From Selaginella moellendorffii (taxonomy: Eukaryota > Streptophyta > Lycopodiopsida > Selaginellales > Selaginellaceae), in contig NW_003314332.1 of the NCBI RefSeq assembly GCF_000143415.4, positions 285,494-349,493 on the forward strand: a stretch of DNA of 64,000 bases, given 5' to 3'. Every line of letters starts with the position of its first letter. Positions within the stretch are counted from its first letter, which is position 1. The notes under the pieces were generated by a model. The model was not told the origin of the DNA, ran no database searches, and saw nothing but the letters and a program-made list of their open reading frames with translations. The position numbers and the translations under genes were made by a program. Below, one piece after another: positions 44,427 to 56,200 of the stretch.

Positions 44427-44792
44427 ATGGATCTCCAGTGGCGTGACGCCCTTGAGTGGCTTATCCACAACAGTGAGGATGTTCGCGCCATGTACCTTTG
44501 GAGAGCGTAGACGTCCACTGAGACAAGCATCGATCATAAGCTAGCAGCCACACAAGATGAACAATATCTTGGCGACGCGAGCAGTAACGTATTGGATTCT
44601 ATAAAGAAGAAGAGAGAACCTGTCATTGGAAAGAATCTATAGGTTGAAAGCTTATCAACGCACCAGAAAAACAACAATCTCCAAAAAGTGGAGTTCGATA
44701 GCCATCTCAATGCCTGGCGGAAGCTAAAGCAAACAAAGAAAGGAAAAAAAAACATACGAAAAAGCTATGAGAAGCTTGAAGAGAAGAAATGA
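44427..44792 (+). pseudogene. open frame with two TAG codons after Fic gene 1
   Basis: A single frame of 121 codons starts MDLQWRDALEWLIHNSEDVRAMYLW and ends in a Lys/Glu-rich helix (KLKQTKKGKK...YEKLEEKK) before a TGA. It is interrupted only by TAG at 44508-44510 and TAG at 44640-44642. The composition looks protein-like, but I do not recognise a family. It could be a broken small gene, a 3' exon of the Fic transcript, or chance. Confidence 0.3.
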
Positions 44793-45022
44793 GAGATCGC
44801 AGCCCCGACCTTTGCGGGAAGAGCGCTGGAGCTTCGCCCCATCTGCGAGCTCCACCCGGACGGCCATATTCGCCAGTGCCTCGAGCTCCAATCCGCGAGG
44901 AATATTTCCGGACCTAGCGAATGCGGCCGGATTCGCGATGTCGCGGCTGGCGCGATCGATCGCCGCGGCTGCATTTCCCGCGCTTCTCCCTAGAGCTAGA
45001 GAATATTCTGGAAGGAAGAGGG

Positions 45023-45227
45023 TATAAAATGGCGGGGCTTGTAGTATTCTTCTTTTGTGCTAGTAGTGATGGCGCTAGCGTTTCGGGTCCCGCTTCGTCC
45101 GGCTTGGCGCTGGAGCGATCTCACCACTGACGCCATGGCTGATGCTATATCGACGAAGATCGCGCAGCCGCTGCCGCCGGAGCAAGATCGTGCGATGCTC
45201 GCGCTGTTCGTGATAGGTAGGGTGTAG
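45023..45227 (+). CDS. small candidate gene with TATA box (52 codons)
   Basis: TATAAAA at 45023-45029 is followed at 45069 by ATG and a 52-codon frame: MALAFRVPLRPAWRW, then TKIAQPLPPEQDRAMLALFVIG. The N-terminus is rich in Arg and free of acidic residues for the first 16 positions, like a mitochondrial presequence, and it ends in a short hydrophobic stretch. A possible splice donor (ATAG-GTAGGG at about 45215) could extend it into an exon I cannot identify. No family is recognised. Confidence 0.3.
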
Positions 45228-45326
45228 AGGCGCTGCTGCTGCGACGGGCGATTCACGACGCATGGACAAGGAAAGACGGGGCAGCGCTGCTCCAGAGAAG
45301 TCTAGTGATCTAAGCGGGTGTGGGAG

Positions 45327-46190
45327 ATGAATGCAGGTAAAAAGCTAGCTAGGAAAAGATTAAAGGCCTTTTAACATTGGTCTTATGTAGGAATGGAGTC
45401 TGTAGCCGAGACGGCGGTGGCGATTGGAGCAAGCGACGGCGATGGAGGCTTTTACGTGGACGAGGACAAGAAGCGGCGGCTTGTGAGCTTTTGCAACGGG
45501 CTGGAAGATATTAAGGATTGGATCTCGAAAGATAAGGAGCTGAGCAGCCGAGTGCCCGTGCCCCACCTCTCCATCTGGAGGATCAAGAAGCTCCACACGG
45601 TGGTTGTCGCGAGTCCGACAGAGGAGGATGTGCGGATAGGTGACTATCGGATCCAGCGAGCTTGGATAAAGCAGCTGGATGGCACATTGTCGAGCGAGAG
45701 AGTGGCACCGGAGATGATCAGGGAGGAGATGGAGCTGCTAGTGGCCGCCACCAACAGCGAGCTGGAGAACGTGTACTACGCGAGGGAGATGGGAAGTGCT
45801 GCATTCGTGGTGGACGTGGCCAAATTGGCAGCGGGCTTCTTCTTGGAGTTCCAGGCGATCCATCCCTTCGGTGATGGGAATGGACGGCTTGGACGACTGC
45901 TGCTCACGTACCTGGTCTCGGGAGTCACTGGCCTCCACTTCCCCCTTACGCTGCTGCTGGATGTTGGCCCGACAGAGCGGCACTTGGGCGAGGCGAGTTT
46001 GATCGGTAGGGAGGAGTGGCGGTCCTTACTCACGCGGGCCTCGGCGAATGCGGAGGATTTGAGGAGTGTTCCGCCGGCGAGACATGGACAGTATCTCTCT
46101 GTTCTCACGCGCGCAGGAGCCACGGGAAGTCCGGGAGAGCTCGCAGCTCTCATTGTGGAGGGCATCTTCGTTGCTCTTTGCCGCTTGTAG
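45327..46190 (+). CDS. Fic-domain protein 2 (putative AMP-transferase, no visible inhibitory motif)
   Basis: Exon 1 is 45327-45336, a 54-nt GT-AG intron runs 45337-45390, and exon 2 ends at 46190. The upstream ATG is in frame across the splice and preceded by an in-frame TGA, but translation could equally begin at the ATG at 45393 (265 residues, numbering used here). The catalytic loop HPFGDGNGRLGR (157-168) is complete, and GDYRIQRAWI (83-92) is the flap region. Unlike its neighbour I find no (S/T)xxxE(G/N) motif before or after the Fic core, and the N-terminal ~55 residues are unrelated. So it may be constitutively active or controlled by a partner. The core is clearly a diverged paralogue (LLLTYLVSG against LLLTYLLSS). 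No targeting signal is evident. Confidence 0.8.
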
Positions 46191-46236
46191 ATAGATGCCA
46201 AACTCTTTTGGAATTACGAGACGAACGTTTGTAGCC

Positions 46237-46376
46237 ATCTCTCTCGCTCTCTCTCTCTCTCCCTGAGATCCTGGGATCAGCAGGGAATGACGAGGAGCCT
46301 CTCTCTCTCTCTCTCTCTCCCTCAGATCCTGGGATCAGCACGGAATGACGAGGAGCCTCTCTCTCTTTCTCTCTCG
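46237..46376 (+). repeat. CT microsatellite with a duplicated 63-bp unit
   Basis: CTCTCT tracts separated by two near-identical copies of GAGATCCTGGGATCAGCA plus GGAATGACGAGGAGC. It lies in the 3' flank of Fic gene 2. Confidence 0.7.
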
Positions 46377-46410
46377 CAAATTTACGTGGCCGAGATCCAG
46401 GAGTCCTGCA

Positions 46411-46644
46411 ATGCCAGGGCTAAGATTCCTTGAAAACCCAAAGCAACTGCCACGTCACGGAGTAATCAAAGCCCCGCGGCAATCACTTTTGAATTCCAGT
46501 TCCAGGCCGGGTGAGGGCTCGTCGAATACCGCTGTTGCTCCATCACCAGAATCACCAGTAGCACAAGAGTCCTCTCCAGCATCCACAAGATGCACACAAC
46601 TCGTTCTCTGTGTGTCTACTACAAACAAAGCTAAGCTCTCCTAG
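46411..46644 (+). CDS. hypothetical small protein
   Basis: Seventy-seven-codon frame starting MPGLRFLENPKQLPRHG, Ser/Pro/Ala-rich, downstream of Fic gene 2. Codon use is GC-rich like the Fic genes. No recognised domain, signal peptide or RNA evidence. The frame also runs upstream through the CT repeat, so it may be chance. Confidence 0.2.
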   Translation: MPGLRFLENPKQLPRHGVIKAPRQSLLNSSSRPGEGSSNTAVAPSPESPVAQESSPASTRCTQLVLCVSTTNKAKLS

Positions 46645-46742
46645 ATATGAAACCGCTGTAACTCTCCCAAGTTGAGAGACTGAAGAACAGTTGCATCGCA
46701 GTGTGGCACTGTGCTTGGTCATCTGACCCATGGCTGGAGCTT

Positions 46743-47060
46743 TTATCTACGTACTTGATGAAGATGACGCACTAGAGATATAATGATCATGACAAAGATC
46801 ACACCACTTTGTGAGGAAATGCCCTGTATAAAGAAACGTGAAGAAACGAAATGTAAATCTATGTGAGTCCATTGATCGTCAAAGCCTGGAGGTTGTTCCA
46901 TGTAAATCAGTTCAATTTGCTCTTGACATCCATGGCATGAACCTCTAGGTCCCAAGCATAGGCAATAAAAAGTATTACACGCAAGGAAGCAGTTTAGCCG
47001 CACAAGAGAAAAAAAACTCCAACTCCCTTTTTCTGGCAGAAAGCTCCATCGACCAAGCAA
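46743..47060 (-). pseudogene. Ty1/copia reverse transcriptase relic
   Basis: The minus-strand frame contains IYMEQPPGFDDQ, the conserved copia phrase just before the catalytic region, followed by degenerate sequence without YVDD. The rest of the element is not seen. Confidence 0.5.
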
Positions 47061-47425
47061 GCTTTAAATCTAAAGATGGACCCATCAGTGTTGATTTACT
47101 AGAACCACATTACAGGGATTTGAACTTATCAACCATTGCTGTTGTCCACTGCTCTGAATCAGGTTTCTCTAGAGCTTCCTGTAATGTGGACGAGTCATCT
47201 AGCAATGTAGCATTGTTAGCTTGGTATTGTAAGTGGTATCTTTCATTTGGTTTCCAACAACAGAGATGGCTAATGCTTGAACTAACTCAAAAGGTGTGGG
47301 ACCTCCAACAAAGTGTGAATTGCACTCTCATCATAGTGTGTGCTGCTTCCATGACTGTGCACATCTTATGCTCTACAACGCCATTTTGCAAAACTATTCA
47401 CTATAGAAATTTGGATGAACTGATT

Positions 47426-48430
47426 GTTGCTATTCCTTGTTTACTTATAAGCCCTTTTTTGGGCATGTGACAGTTGGTACAAAAATGAAAGCAAACTATA
47501 TAACTTACCTCAGTAATGATTATTTCGATGTTAGATGCATAGGCAAATTAAGATTTAGAGCTTTGGCACAACTGCTAGAACTTGTTAATGGGAGTGCAGT
47601 TTTGTTTAGTGTTGCTGAACATGCTTATAAAGCATATAAAAAATAAAAAGATCAAAATTCTAAAGATTATCCTTTAAAAGGGTTGACAATTAGGAAATAT
47701 GTGTCCCAATAAAAAGAGATTTGATAATCTTATACAAAAAGTCAAAGTTGAATACCAAATATATTATGTTGATTTGAAGTTAAACTTGGTTGAGAAAGTC
47801 ATGAAACGTGGATGATATACCATTAAAATTTGTTGTTATACAAATTTTTAGCTTCAAATATAGAAACTACTCTTGGTGTTAAATAATTTACTAAAGTAAT
47901 TATATTAGTGTTGTGAATAGGGTATTGAAAGTTATTTATTAGAGAGTCTTTTTGGATATATATATTTTTTTATTGCTATGGCTCGTTCCTTTTATTAATC
48001 TCTACCTAAGCTAGTTAAGAAACCAATGCTTATAACATTGAAATTGTAACATGGATATATGCCTAAAATAGATATAGTTTCTAAAACGTTCCAATTAAAG
48101 TAGGGTTTTAAAGATTTCATACTTAAAGTGTTAAACACAAATTCATCTATTGCTTTAATATTTTATTATTAATTTTATCCTTTTTCTTTTCTTTTAATGA
48201 CAAGTTAATATTCCACAATAACTTCTTACATGGGAGGAATATTTTTTTAGTTCTCAACCCTTTTTGAGGAGAGTGATTATGTTCTTTAGGATTTTAATAT
48301 CTTTTTTGTTTAAGTGCTTCATAAGCATGTTAAGCAACACTGATAAAAAACACACCACCATCAACAAATTGTAACAATTGTGCCAAAGCTCTAAATCTAT
48401 ATTTTCCTATGCATTTGAGTTTTAGATGGT
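47426..48430. mobile_element. right inverted arm of the Fic island and foldback element copy 2
   Basis: 47426-47580 is the partner of the arm at 43195-43314. 47535-47650 is itself the left arm of a foldback element whose right arm is inverted at about 48300-48430 (GCATGTTAAGCAACACTG...GTGCCAAAGCTCTAAATC). The interior resembles 8915-9340, including a degraded LARD LTR start at about 47925-48060. No protein is encoded. Confidence 0.55.
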
Positions 48431-49990
48431 CTCTATTAATATTTCATGGGATAATGCATAACACTAAAAATAGATTTTTTAGTTTTAAACCAAATGTTGT
48501 TTCATATTTTTCTTAACCAAGTTAAACTTTATATCACTATACACTTTAGCCAATATTCTACTTTAGCTTGTTATATAATATTAATTAAATCTTTTTCTTA
48601 ATCCCTAACCCAAAAAAATACCCATCTTAAAATAAACATATTACATAATATTAAATATTTTAAAGTAGTAGATTTAATCTTTTTTTCTTCAGGTCACAGA
48701 AACAAGCTTGCTCCACATGAGAATGCCTTATTCATTGATTACCTCAAGAATGCCTAAGTTATGCTCATTTAAGTTTGATCCTAACAATAAAGAAAATAGC
48801 TATCAGAAAAAAAAAAACTATCTCCTCCCAGTTGATATCTAAGATGAATACTCCAGATAGAAATGCTTGAAGGAGCAGCAACAACAACAGAGTATCATTA
48901 GTCAAGAAAGCAAGAAAAAAAAAATTTTGACTGAAAAATGGCTAAGTATTTATTATGCCATCCCAATGGTGCATGATGTTTTTTAGATTCCAGACTTAAC
49001 AAAGCAGCCATGATCATGGTAGTGTGGGATGAAATAAAATATTTTATCTGGAGCTTGTGCTCCATGAAATATGCTAAGCTCCTCTCTTTTCTACTTTGTG
49101 TGCGCTATATGTTGGAACCAGACAACACTAATTTATATATAATGCAACCCAAGTTTAACAAACTAAAATCTTGACAAAAGCCATAATAATAGTTAAGTTG
49201 TTGAATTGATTGATTGTAGCTCTAGTTCTCCGAAGAGGTGGCAAAATAAAAAACAATGCAAACAATTTCACCACTAATGTGACTTGTGCAAGTGATTATT
49301 AAAACTATCACTCCCACTGCAAATGTGCACTTTGGAAGTGAATATAAATTTTCTATGGTCTTCTCATTGAGGTCCTTAAATCTTGTGTATTTTGAAAGAT
49401 TTGTAATAATAATAATATCTACTATAAGTACATTGTTTTTATCATGAACTATGGAAATTTTCAATCTAATATCCTTCTATTTTAATAATGTATCATTCTT
49501 TGTTACCATGTAAGTGAATTTGGAGTTTTATACATTTATCAAGACCAAAATAAATTGAGAAAAAAATAATCTAACTTTTGTTTACCTTAACTTAGAAATA
49601 GATATGTTCAAATTAATAATAACTATAAATATAAACTAATATTATGAGGCCCAAGTGTACAACTATGATGCCATATACTAATATTAGCATAGTGGGATTT
49701 TGGTAGTCTTTGGATTGGTTTCAACTTGAACCATTTGCTCCTGTATATAATCTAAAGTTTTTGGGTTAATTAATATACACATTTCTATATTCCATTTTTA
49801 TATTCAATGCTCACATTGGTGGAAGTGAGGGGCAACTTTGATTGTCTTTATGGAGTGCTAGGATTTGGGATTTTGGTTAGATCTAGTTTTTATATTGTCT
49901 AGATTTCCCTTTTCTTATAACTTTTCTCCAACTTTTTTTCTTTTGCTCTCTCCTTTTCGTTCATCTTCATAGCAGAGTAGCAACCTCCTC
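48431..49990. other. AT-rich stretch, nothing recognised
   Basis: No open frame with family features on either strand; homopolymer-rich. The minus-strand frame at 49222-49464 is not convincing. Confidence 0.4.
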
Positions 49991-51260
49991 CTCTTCTGAC
50001 TCTAGAATAGTAGTTGGTGCAATTGCTTGATGCTATGTGGTTACAGTTAAACAATCAAACTCAATTAATAGCAGCATTCATGGCATGTGGTACAGCTCCT
50101 TTTGCTCTTGCTATCAATCCTCGAGTTCGACCAAAATTCTTCCATGGGAATTTTGAAAATGATGTGTATCATTAGTTCGATCAATTTATAGTGATTGTTA
50201 TATATCATTATTGGGATGATGCTTGGCATTGCGTGAATTTTCTACATGTGTTCAAGGGACAGTGCTGCAATGATACAATGGTTTGAGTGCAACCACTTGT
50301 AAGAATTGGAGCATTTTCCTGGATGTTTTCAAATATACATTTAGATATGTTGATGATTGTGATGATGCTTTTTAACAATTGCATTATCTTTATTAAGGAC
50401 CATTTGAGTCCGTGATGCAATTTAGCATTTGTTTTCAAAGCCTCTTGCTTCATGCAAAACCAAATATATTAGAGTGGATCAAGTTGAGAATGTCATAGCC
50501 TGCACTGCGTCAAAATCTTGTAAGACTTGTGTATGTACTTGCTCTAGCCACCCTTGACAATGCTCTTTGCTTGGCACAACATTATAAGATGATGCTTTTT
50601 CTACTTCTTGTTGCATGTCTTTCAACTCCACCTCTTGTGGAAGATGGTTTTGTTTTAATAGAGGTTGATGTTATTGTTGCTTAAATTCAAGGACAAAAGC
50701 AAGGATGTGATCGTGGCCATGATGTCTATTATTGAGCATATGATGAAGTTAGTCACACTTATTAGTGTTGTCGGTGTTTTCCAAATTAGGGACCTCCATT
50801 TCCTAGGTGAAGACCTTGGCATCAACAATGTCCTATTGGTGTTGCTACAATAGGAAGTCTGGACACGGAGATGCTTCTGCAAAATGAGAAGTCACACGAG
50901 TAGCAGAAAGTCTTTACGCAAATAAGTCAGTAACCCTTTCATCTTTCTTTTGTGAGTGTTTATTTTCCAAGTTTATTTTTATAACAAGAAGTCTCCTATT
51001 ATTCTCTCTATGATAGTTGATACAAGCTTGAACTTATCTTCTATTGCTCAGCCTGTTACCACACATTGCTGTTTACATTTGTGTCATGCAGCAAAGCTAG
51101 TTTTCATTCTATATGGCAACGTCCGTACACATGCATGTGCACAGGATGAGGTAGACTTAGTTGTGTGTATGGGCAATCTTGAGCTTGAGCTGTAATCATT
51201 GCAAGTGGGATTAAGTCAAGCTTTTGACTTCATCCTTGCTATAGATTAGTTACAGCACAA
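49991..51260 (+). pseudogene. retroelement gag and protease relic
   Basis: The plus-strand broken frame at about 50040-50180 reads a gag-type start (NNQTQLIAAFMACG... then FHGNFEND) followed by stops. Further on (50960-51200) a protease-like region is suggested by a SMIVDTSLNLSS segment in place of an ID-x-GAS motif. Heavily decayed. Confidence 0.4.
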
Positions 51261-51289
51261 TCATGCCACTCGTGAAAATGTGACATATC

Positions 51290-53232
51290 CCCAATTGAGA
51301 CGTCAAAATGTAAAATACCTTAGTTATAAATGTGAGATTATTATTTGAAAGAATCCGCTCTAGACAGGAATGCTAAAACACCACTAGATTGAGGAGGAAG
51401 TATTGAAAAGCAATTGTAGACGCACTAGCAAATACACTAATTTTCATGTAACGAGTTAAGTAGTTAGAAGCAATAATGACATACTCATTATCAATAATCA
51501 ATCATGGAAAAAGCCCTATTAGATCAAACACCACCAACTCAAATGGAAGGGAAATTATAATTAATTCCAACCATCCATCTGCAACACAAGGGGGAATATT
51601 ACGAGCTTGGCACCAAATACAACTATGCACATACTAGATAACATCATGTCACATCTTTGGTTAATAGAAAGACCTATGCAACTTTTTGGTCACATGACGA
51701 TGTCCTATATGCCTACCTAGAACAAGATAATCATAGTAAGCATGGAGAAAGTATAGAATAAAGATCGAAGGCACCACTAATTGTAAATGATCATTATAAT
51801 CCATCCCTATAAAATAAAGAAGACTATCCTCAAGGTGATATTAAAAATGTAAATGCCGAAATGGTAAGTCATTAGTAAGTAATACAAGATTTTCAAACCT
51901 ATCATGAAGCCTTCAAATCCACGACTCAATCTTTTGAGCCTCACAAACCTTATCAAGAGAAGATAAATTTTGCCTTGCACCTTATGAATATTAAACATTA
52001 AATAAAACAATTACCAATGGTATTGGATTGTTGTTTAAAAAATCCATAAATGTTGGAACAACAGGCTCGTCAGAAACATGAGAAGGAAGTGAAGAAGAAA
52101 AAGGATCTTAAGAAAGAGCATCAACATTAGCCGTAAAACTCCCCGGGTAATGAACAATATCAAAATCATATATTTGAAGCTTCAAAACCTATGAGTAGTA
52201 TGAGCAACCAAGTTTTTCCACTTCAATAATGAAGGAACTATAACATGACCACCTTTTAGTAATATCCGAGAATCATGAAGATATGCATAAAATTTTTCAA
52301 AACCCTAAACTCTTGCTAGTAAACATTCATTTTCTATCATGGAGTAGTTCACCTCCATTGGTTGTAATATATGGTTAATATATATAATGGGATGGCACTA
52401 ATTAGGCACACTTGAGCTTTCTTGCATTAGCATACTTCTAAAACTGATATTAAAGCATTTACATGCAAAATGAAAAGTCAAGTATAGTCAAAATATACCA
52501 AAACTAAAGGAGTTGTTAATAACTCTTTGAGATCCATAAACACCCACTCAGTCCACAGATAAGATGAAAGACGATGTTAACGACTTTAATAATGCTTGCA
52601 ACAGTATGGTGCAATAAAAAAGAGGATCAAGAAAACAATCAAGATACTAAACTTTGCCTAGAAAGCGTTACACATCATTTATACACTTCAGAGTAAGAAA
52701 TTTGAAAATAACCACAAATTTGTTAAGATAAACTTGTTAGCCCTCACAAAAAATATGATACCCAAGATAAGTCGTGTTTTTAGACCCAAACAAACATTTT
52801 GACCACTTCAACTTTAAACTAACTTTCTGTAATAAATCCAACACCTTTCAAATATCACAAATGTGTTCCTCATATATCCCCTCTAAGTGGATCAAAATAT
52901 CATCAATAAAGTTAGCAATAACTTTTGGAATATTATAAATAAAAAAACCTTGTCTATCATTTGTTGAAACGTTGATGGAGTATTGTGCAAACTAAATGGC
53001 ATCACCTAGGACTTGTACAAACCAAATGGTGTATAAAAAACAGTTTTAGGAATATTTTCTTCGACCATTAGCACTTGTCGGTACCTAAAAGCAAAATCTA
53101 ACTTGGTGAACTAACAAATTCTCCCTAGACAATCCAAAAGTTCTACAATATGAGGAAGAGGGACACATTTGGGATTGTCACTTCATTTAACGGACGATAA
53201 TCGATTACAAAAATAAATATTCCTATCAAACT
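51290..53232 (-). pseudogene. Ty3/gypsy pol relic, opposite to the gag relic
   Basis: On the minus strand: integrase text at about 51360-51570 (PFELVVFDLIG, NEYVIIASNYLTR), a zinc-site region near 51600-51680, an RNase H-like area near 52100-52250, and RT remnants at about 52840-53200 (the reversed IDDILI-type region near 52890 and FRYR near 53080). Many stops. The orientation is opposite to the gag relic just left of it, implying an inversion or two separate elements. Confidence 0.5.
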
Positions 53233-56200
53233 TGTTGCGAATGTGACTTCAGGTATCGAAAGTTACCTGTCGGCCAGTCCTTATGGACACTCTTACCTTA
53301 TTGCCACAATGGCAGGAGGTCAGTATTGCTGGACCCTTTATTAGTCCCTCTTGTTCAAGTGTTAGTAAACTAGACTTTGCATCTGTACTTGGCCGGATGA
53401 GCATAAGGAAGGAATTCCTAAATGTCTATTTAGCTGAGCATACTTAGCTCGGCTTGTTAGTTCTCTTTTGCTCTGTCTTGCACTGGCTTGACAAAAACTC
53501 TTGCGTATTGAGATTAGTCCCTCAATATTGCTACATGATAGCTTACCATGTCTGCCAAACACCCTCACTATTTGTGTTAGTCTCATTTTGGGCCAAAATG
53601 CTATTTATGGAAAGTGTCCAGATTTGCTCATTTGGCATATCTATAGAATGTAGAGATCGGCCTGAACACGATGGTGTTCGTCCCATGTCTAAATTCACAA
53701 TCTAAGGACATTCCATATTTAGTAAGTTTTGAGCTTGTCCCAGAGACTAATTCCTGATACTAAGGGAGGCTTGGGGTGAAAGCCCAAAGCGTGTGTTCCT
53801 CACAGGGGGGGGGGGGGGAGGGCTATGGGGGGTTCCAAATGTATAGTAAGGATAGTGGGTAGGTCGGGCATGGCCGATCAACCTGAGGCATAGTCTAGCT
53901 CCCCCTTGCGTGCCTGTCCTTGTTCTGCATCCGGCTTGGGTCTAAGCCCAAGTTCCATTCCATGCTAGCTGGTGGAGTACCCATATCCTCACGTTAGGCC
54001 ACCAGTATGCCGAAATAGCACCAGACTCTGTTTAGCTCTGTTTTGCGTGCTAGTCTTGGTATTGGGATGCTGGTTGCTCCAGGACTGTTCCAAGTCACTC
54101 CGGGCTCTTGTCCCTTCGCTCCTTGGGCTATATGCTCGGGAGTTGCTCCATGGTCTGGTTCCATCACTCTTTGGCTTCATGCTTGGGAGTTTGGCACCGT
54201 TCCTTTGTTCAGTGGCCCAAGGCCCTGAACCTTGGGTTCCACACCATGTTCCTTTGGACACGTGGCATGTGACATGTGGCATCTGTCACGTGGCACAAAG
54301 AGGGTTTAGGTTCCGCTTCGTGGTGTTTTCCTATGGTAAATCACCATAGAATAAAAGGTAAAAACCACATGCGCTACATTTGGTATCAGAGGATGAGTCT
54401 CAGTGAGTACTATTCAATGAGATTGGGCAACTAGTCTCGTTGCATACACAGAGATGAAAACGATGATCCGAGTGGGTACACGTTTGGGTGCAAAGGCTTC
54501 GCAATCATTCTTTGGGTATGGATTTGATTACCTTTTGTTCTAGATTATATGAGCTTTCGCTTGGGCTCATAAGTTGGATATAAGTTGTTCCGATAGCATG
54601 AGTTTGCACTTGGGCTCGTGAGTGAGGCACATTAGCAACTCAAAGATATACTTTGAGTTAGCAAGATTAATGTAAGCCTATCGATGGTTCCATGAGTTGT
54701 TCCGTTGGTTCCATGAGTTGTTCCATGTACCGTGGGTGAAAGTAAACTTTCCCTGAGTTTGCTATGAGTTGCAAATAGGCTAGTTCGTAGTTGTTTAGCA
54801 CGACACTAGTGGATCCTTCCTAGGCAAGACTACAAATGGATCAATCAAGACTGGAGGGATTAGTCTATTGATTCAAGTAGTTATTGCCGTGCTCTCTCAT
54901 AAAATATTTCTTGGATTGGACTGAAGGCAGTGCGAAAGCAAGCTTGAGGTTTAGTCAAAGATGAGACCGAAAAGAGAGTCGTCAGGGATGAAGGATCAAA
55001 CACATAAATCATTTTCTTTTCTTGGAGAGATGATTCACAATGAGGTGCTAACTCATTGCTCGTGTTCGCATCATGCAATCAAGAGTCCCTACCTTGATCC
55101 ATATTGGACATGATAGTCTTACAAATAGCGAGTTGTGAGATGGATAGCGGTGAAACGCTAAACCATTTTGTCTAAGCTTGCTATTGGAAGACTTGGGTTG
55201 CAATACTCAATTCTTTTCCAGGGAAACTTGCTATTGCTCCTTGAGTAGCTTGGTGTTAGATTAGTTTTGAGTTTGGTTAGAAAGAGAGTGGCATGAGCTT
55301 GTCTGTGTTGCGAACAAAAGTTAGTGGTGTCGGGTGTTGTAAATCTCTATTGGTGGGGTGTGGCATTTATATTGCATTTTGTCGAATCGAGTTGACACTT
55401 GATATTCACATAAACCTTTGAAGTAATGACATGGGCACTGCTCATAGTGTTGCTTGATTAATGATCAAGTCATTGTGATACTTATATCATATCCATGTGA
55501 TAGTGAGCAATGTGTTTACGAAGTTGCTTGGTTAAACGATGGTCAACCCCAAAGTGGTTGATGGAGAAGCTAGTCTATTTGCATGAAGTAACATTGTAGT
55601 AACTTTGACTGAATTCTCAATGGTGGTCCATTATAATAAGCTTAAGTTGGTACTTTATTCCTTGAGTTTGCCCATTAAGGTGTTGGAAAAGGGTTGTAGC
55701 ATTCATTTGCTATAGCTCGTCAGTTGATCCGTTAGCACTTGGAGTAGATTGTTGGATGGAGAAAATGTGTAGTTGGGGCATTGACATCACTAGCACTTGT
55801 GTTAGTGGAAGTGATATTGTTATTTCAAGTGATAAGGAATTTTCCTTGGACCATGATTTTCCATGTCATTTTTCTTGTTAGTGTTTTGGCTTCACATTAG
55901 ATCTTGAAGGTGATTGAAGAAAAGTGTTAGTGTAATGTGGATATCCGAAGATGTGGTCTTCGTGATCAAGCCTTAGGTGTTCACTTTGCATTTTGCAGAT
56001 GTCGGTGTTAGATATCGGTTAGATAGGCAGAGATGTTCGAGGCTTAAGCATACTATGGGTCATGAGAATTTGTGTTGAGGTGAACTTATGTGAAGTTGTT
56101 GGTAGGAGGAAGTTGGTTGAGTCTTGAAAGTTTGCATTACTAGACTGAGAGTTATTCTTTCTCTAGGATAGAAAATTTTCCACAAATTTTCTCAGGCTTT

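Noticed and set aside
46345-46410. Upstream extension of the hypothetical frame through the CT microsatellite
   Set aside because: The encoded Ser/Leu run is a product of the CT repeat; the first plausible start is the ATG at 46411.
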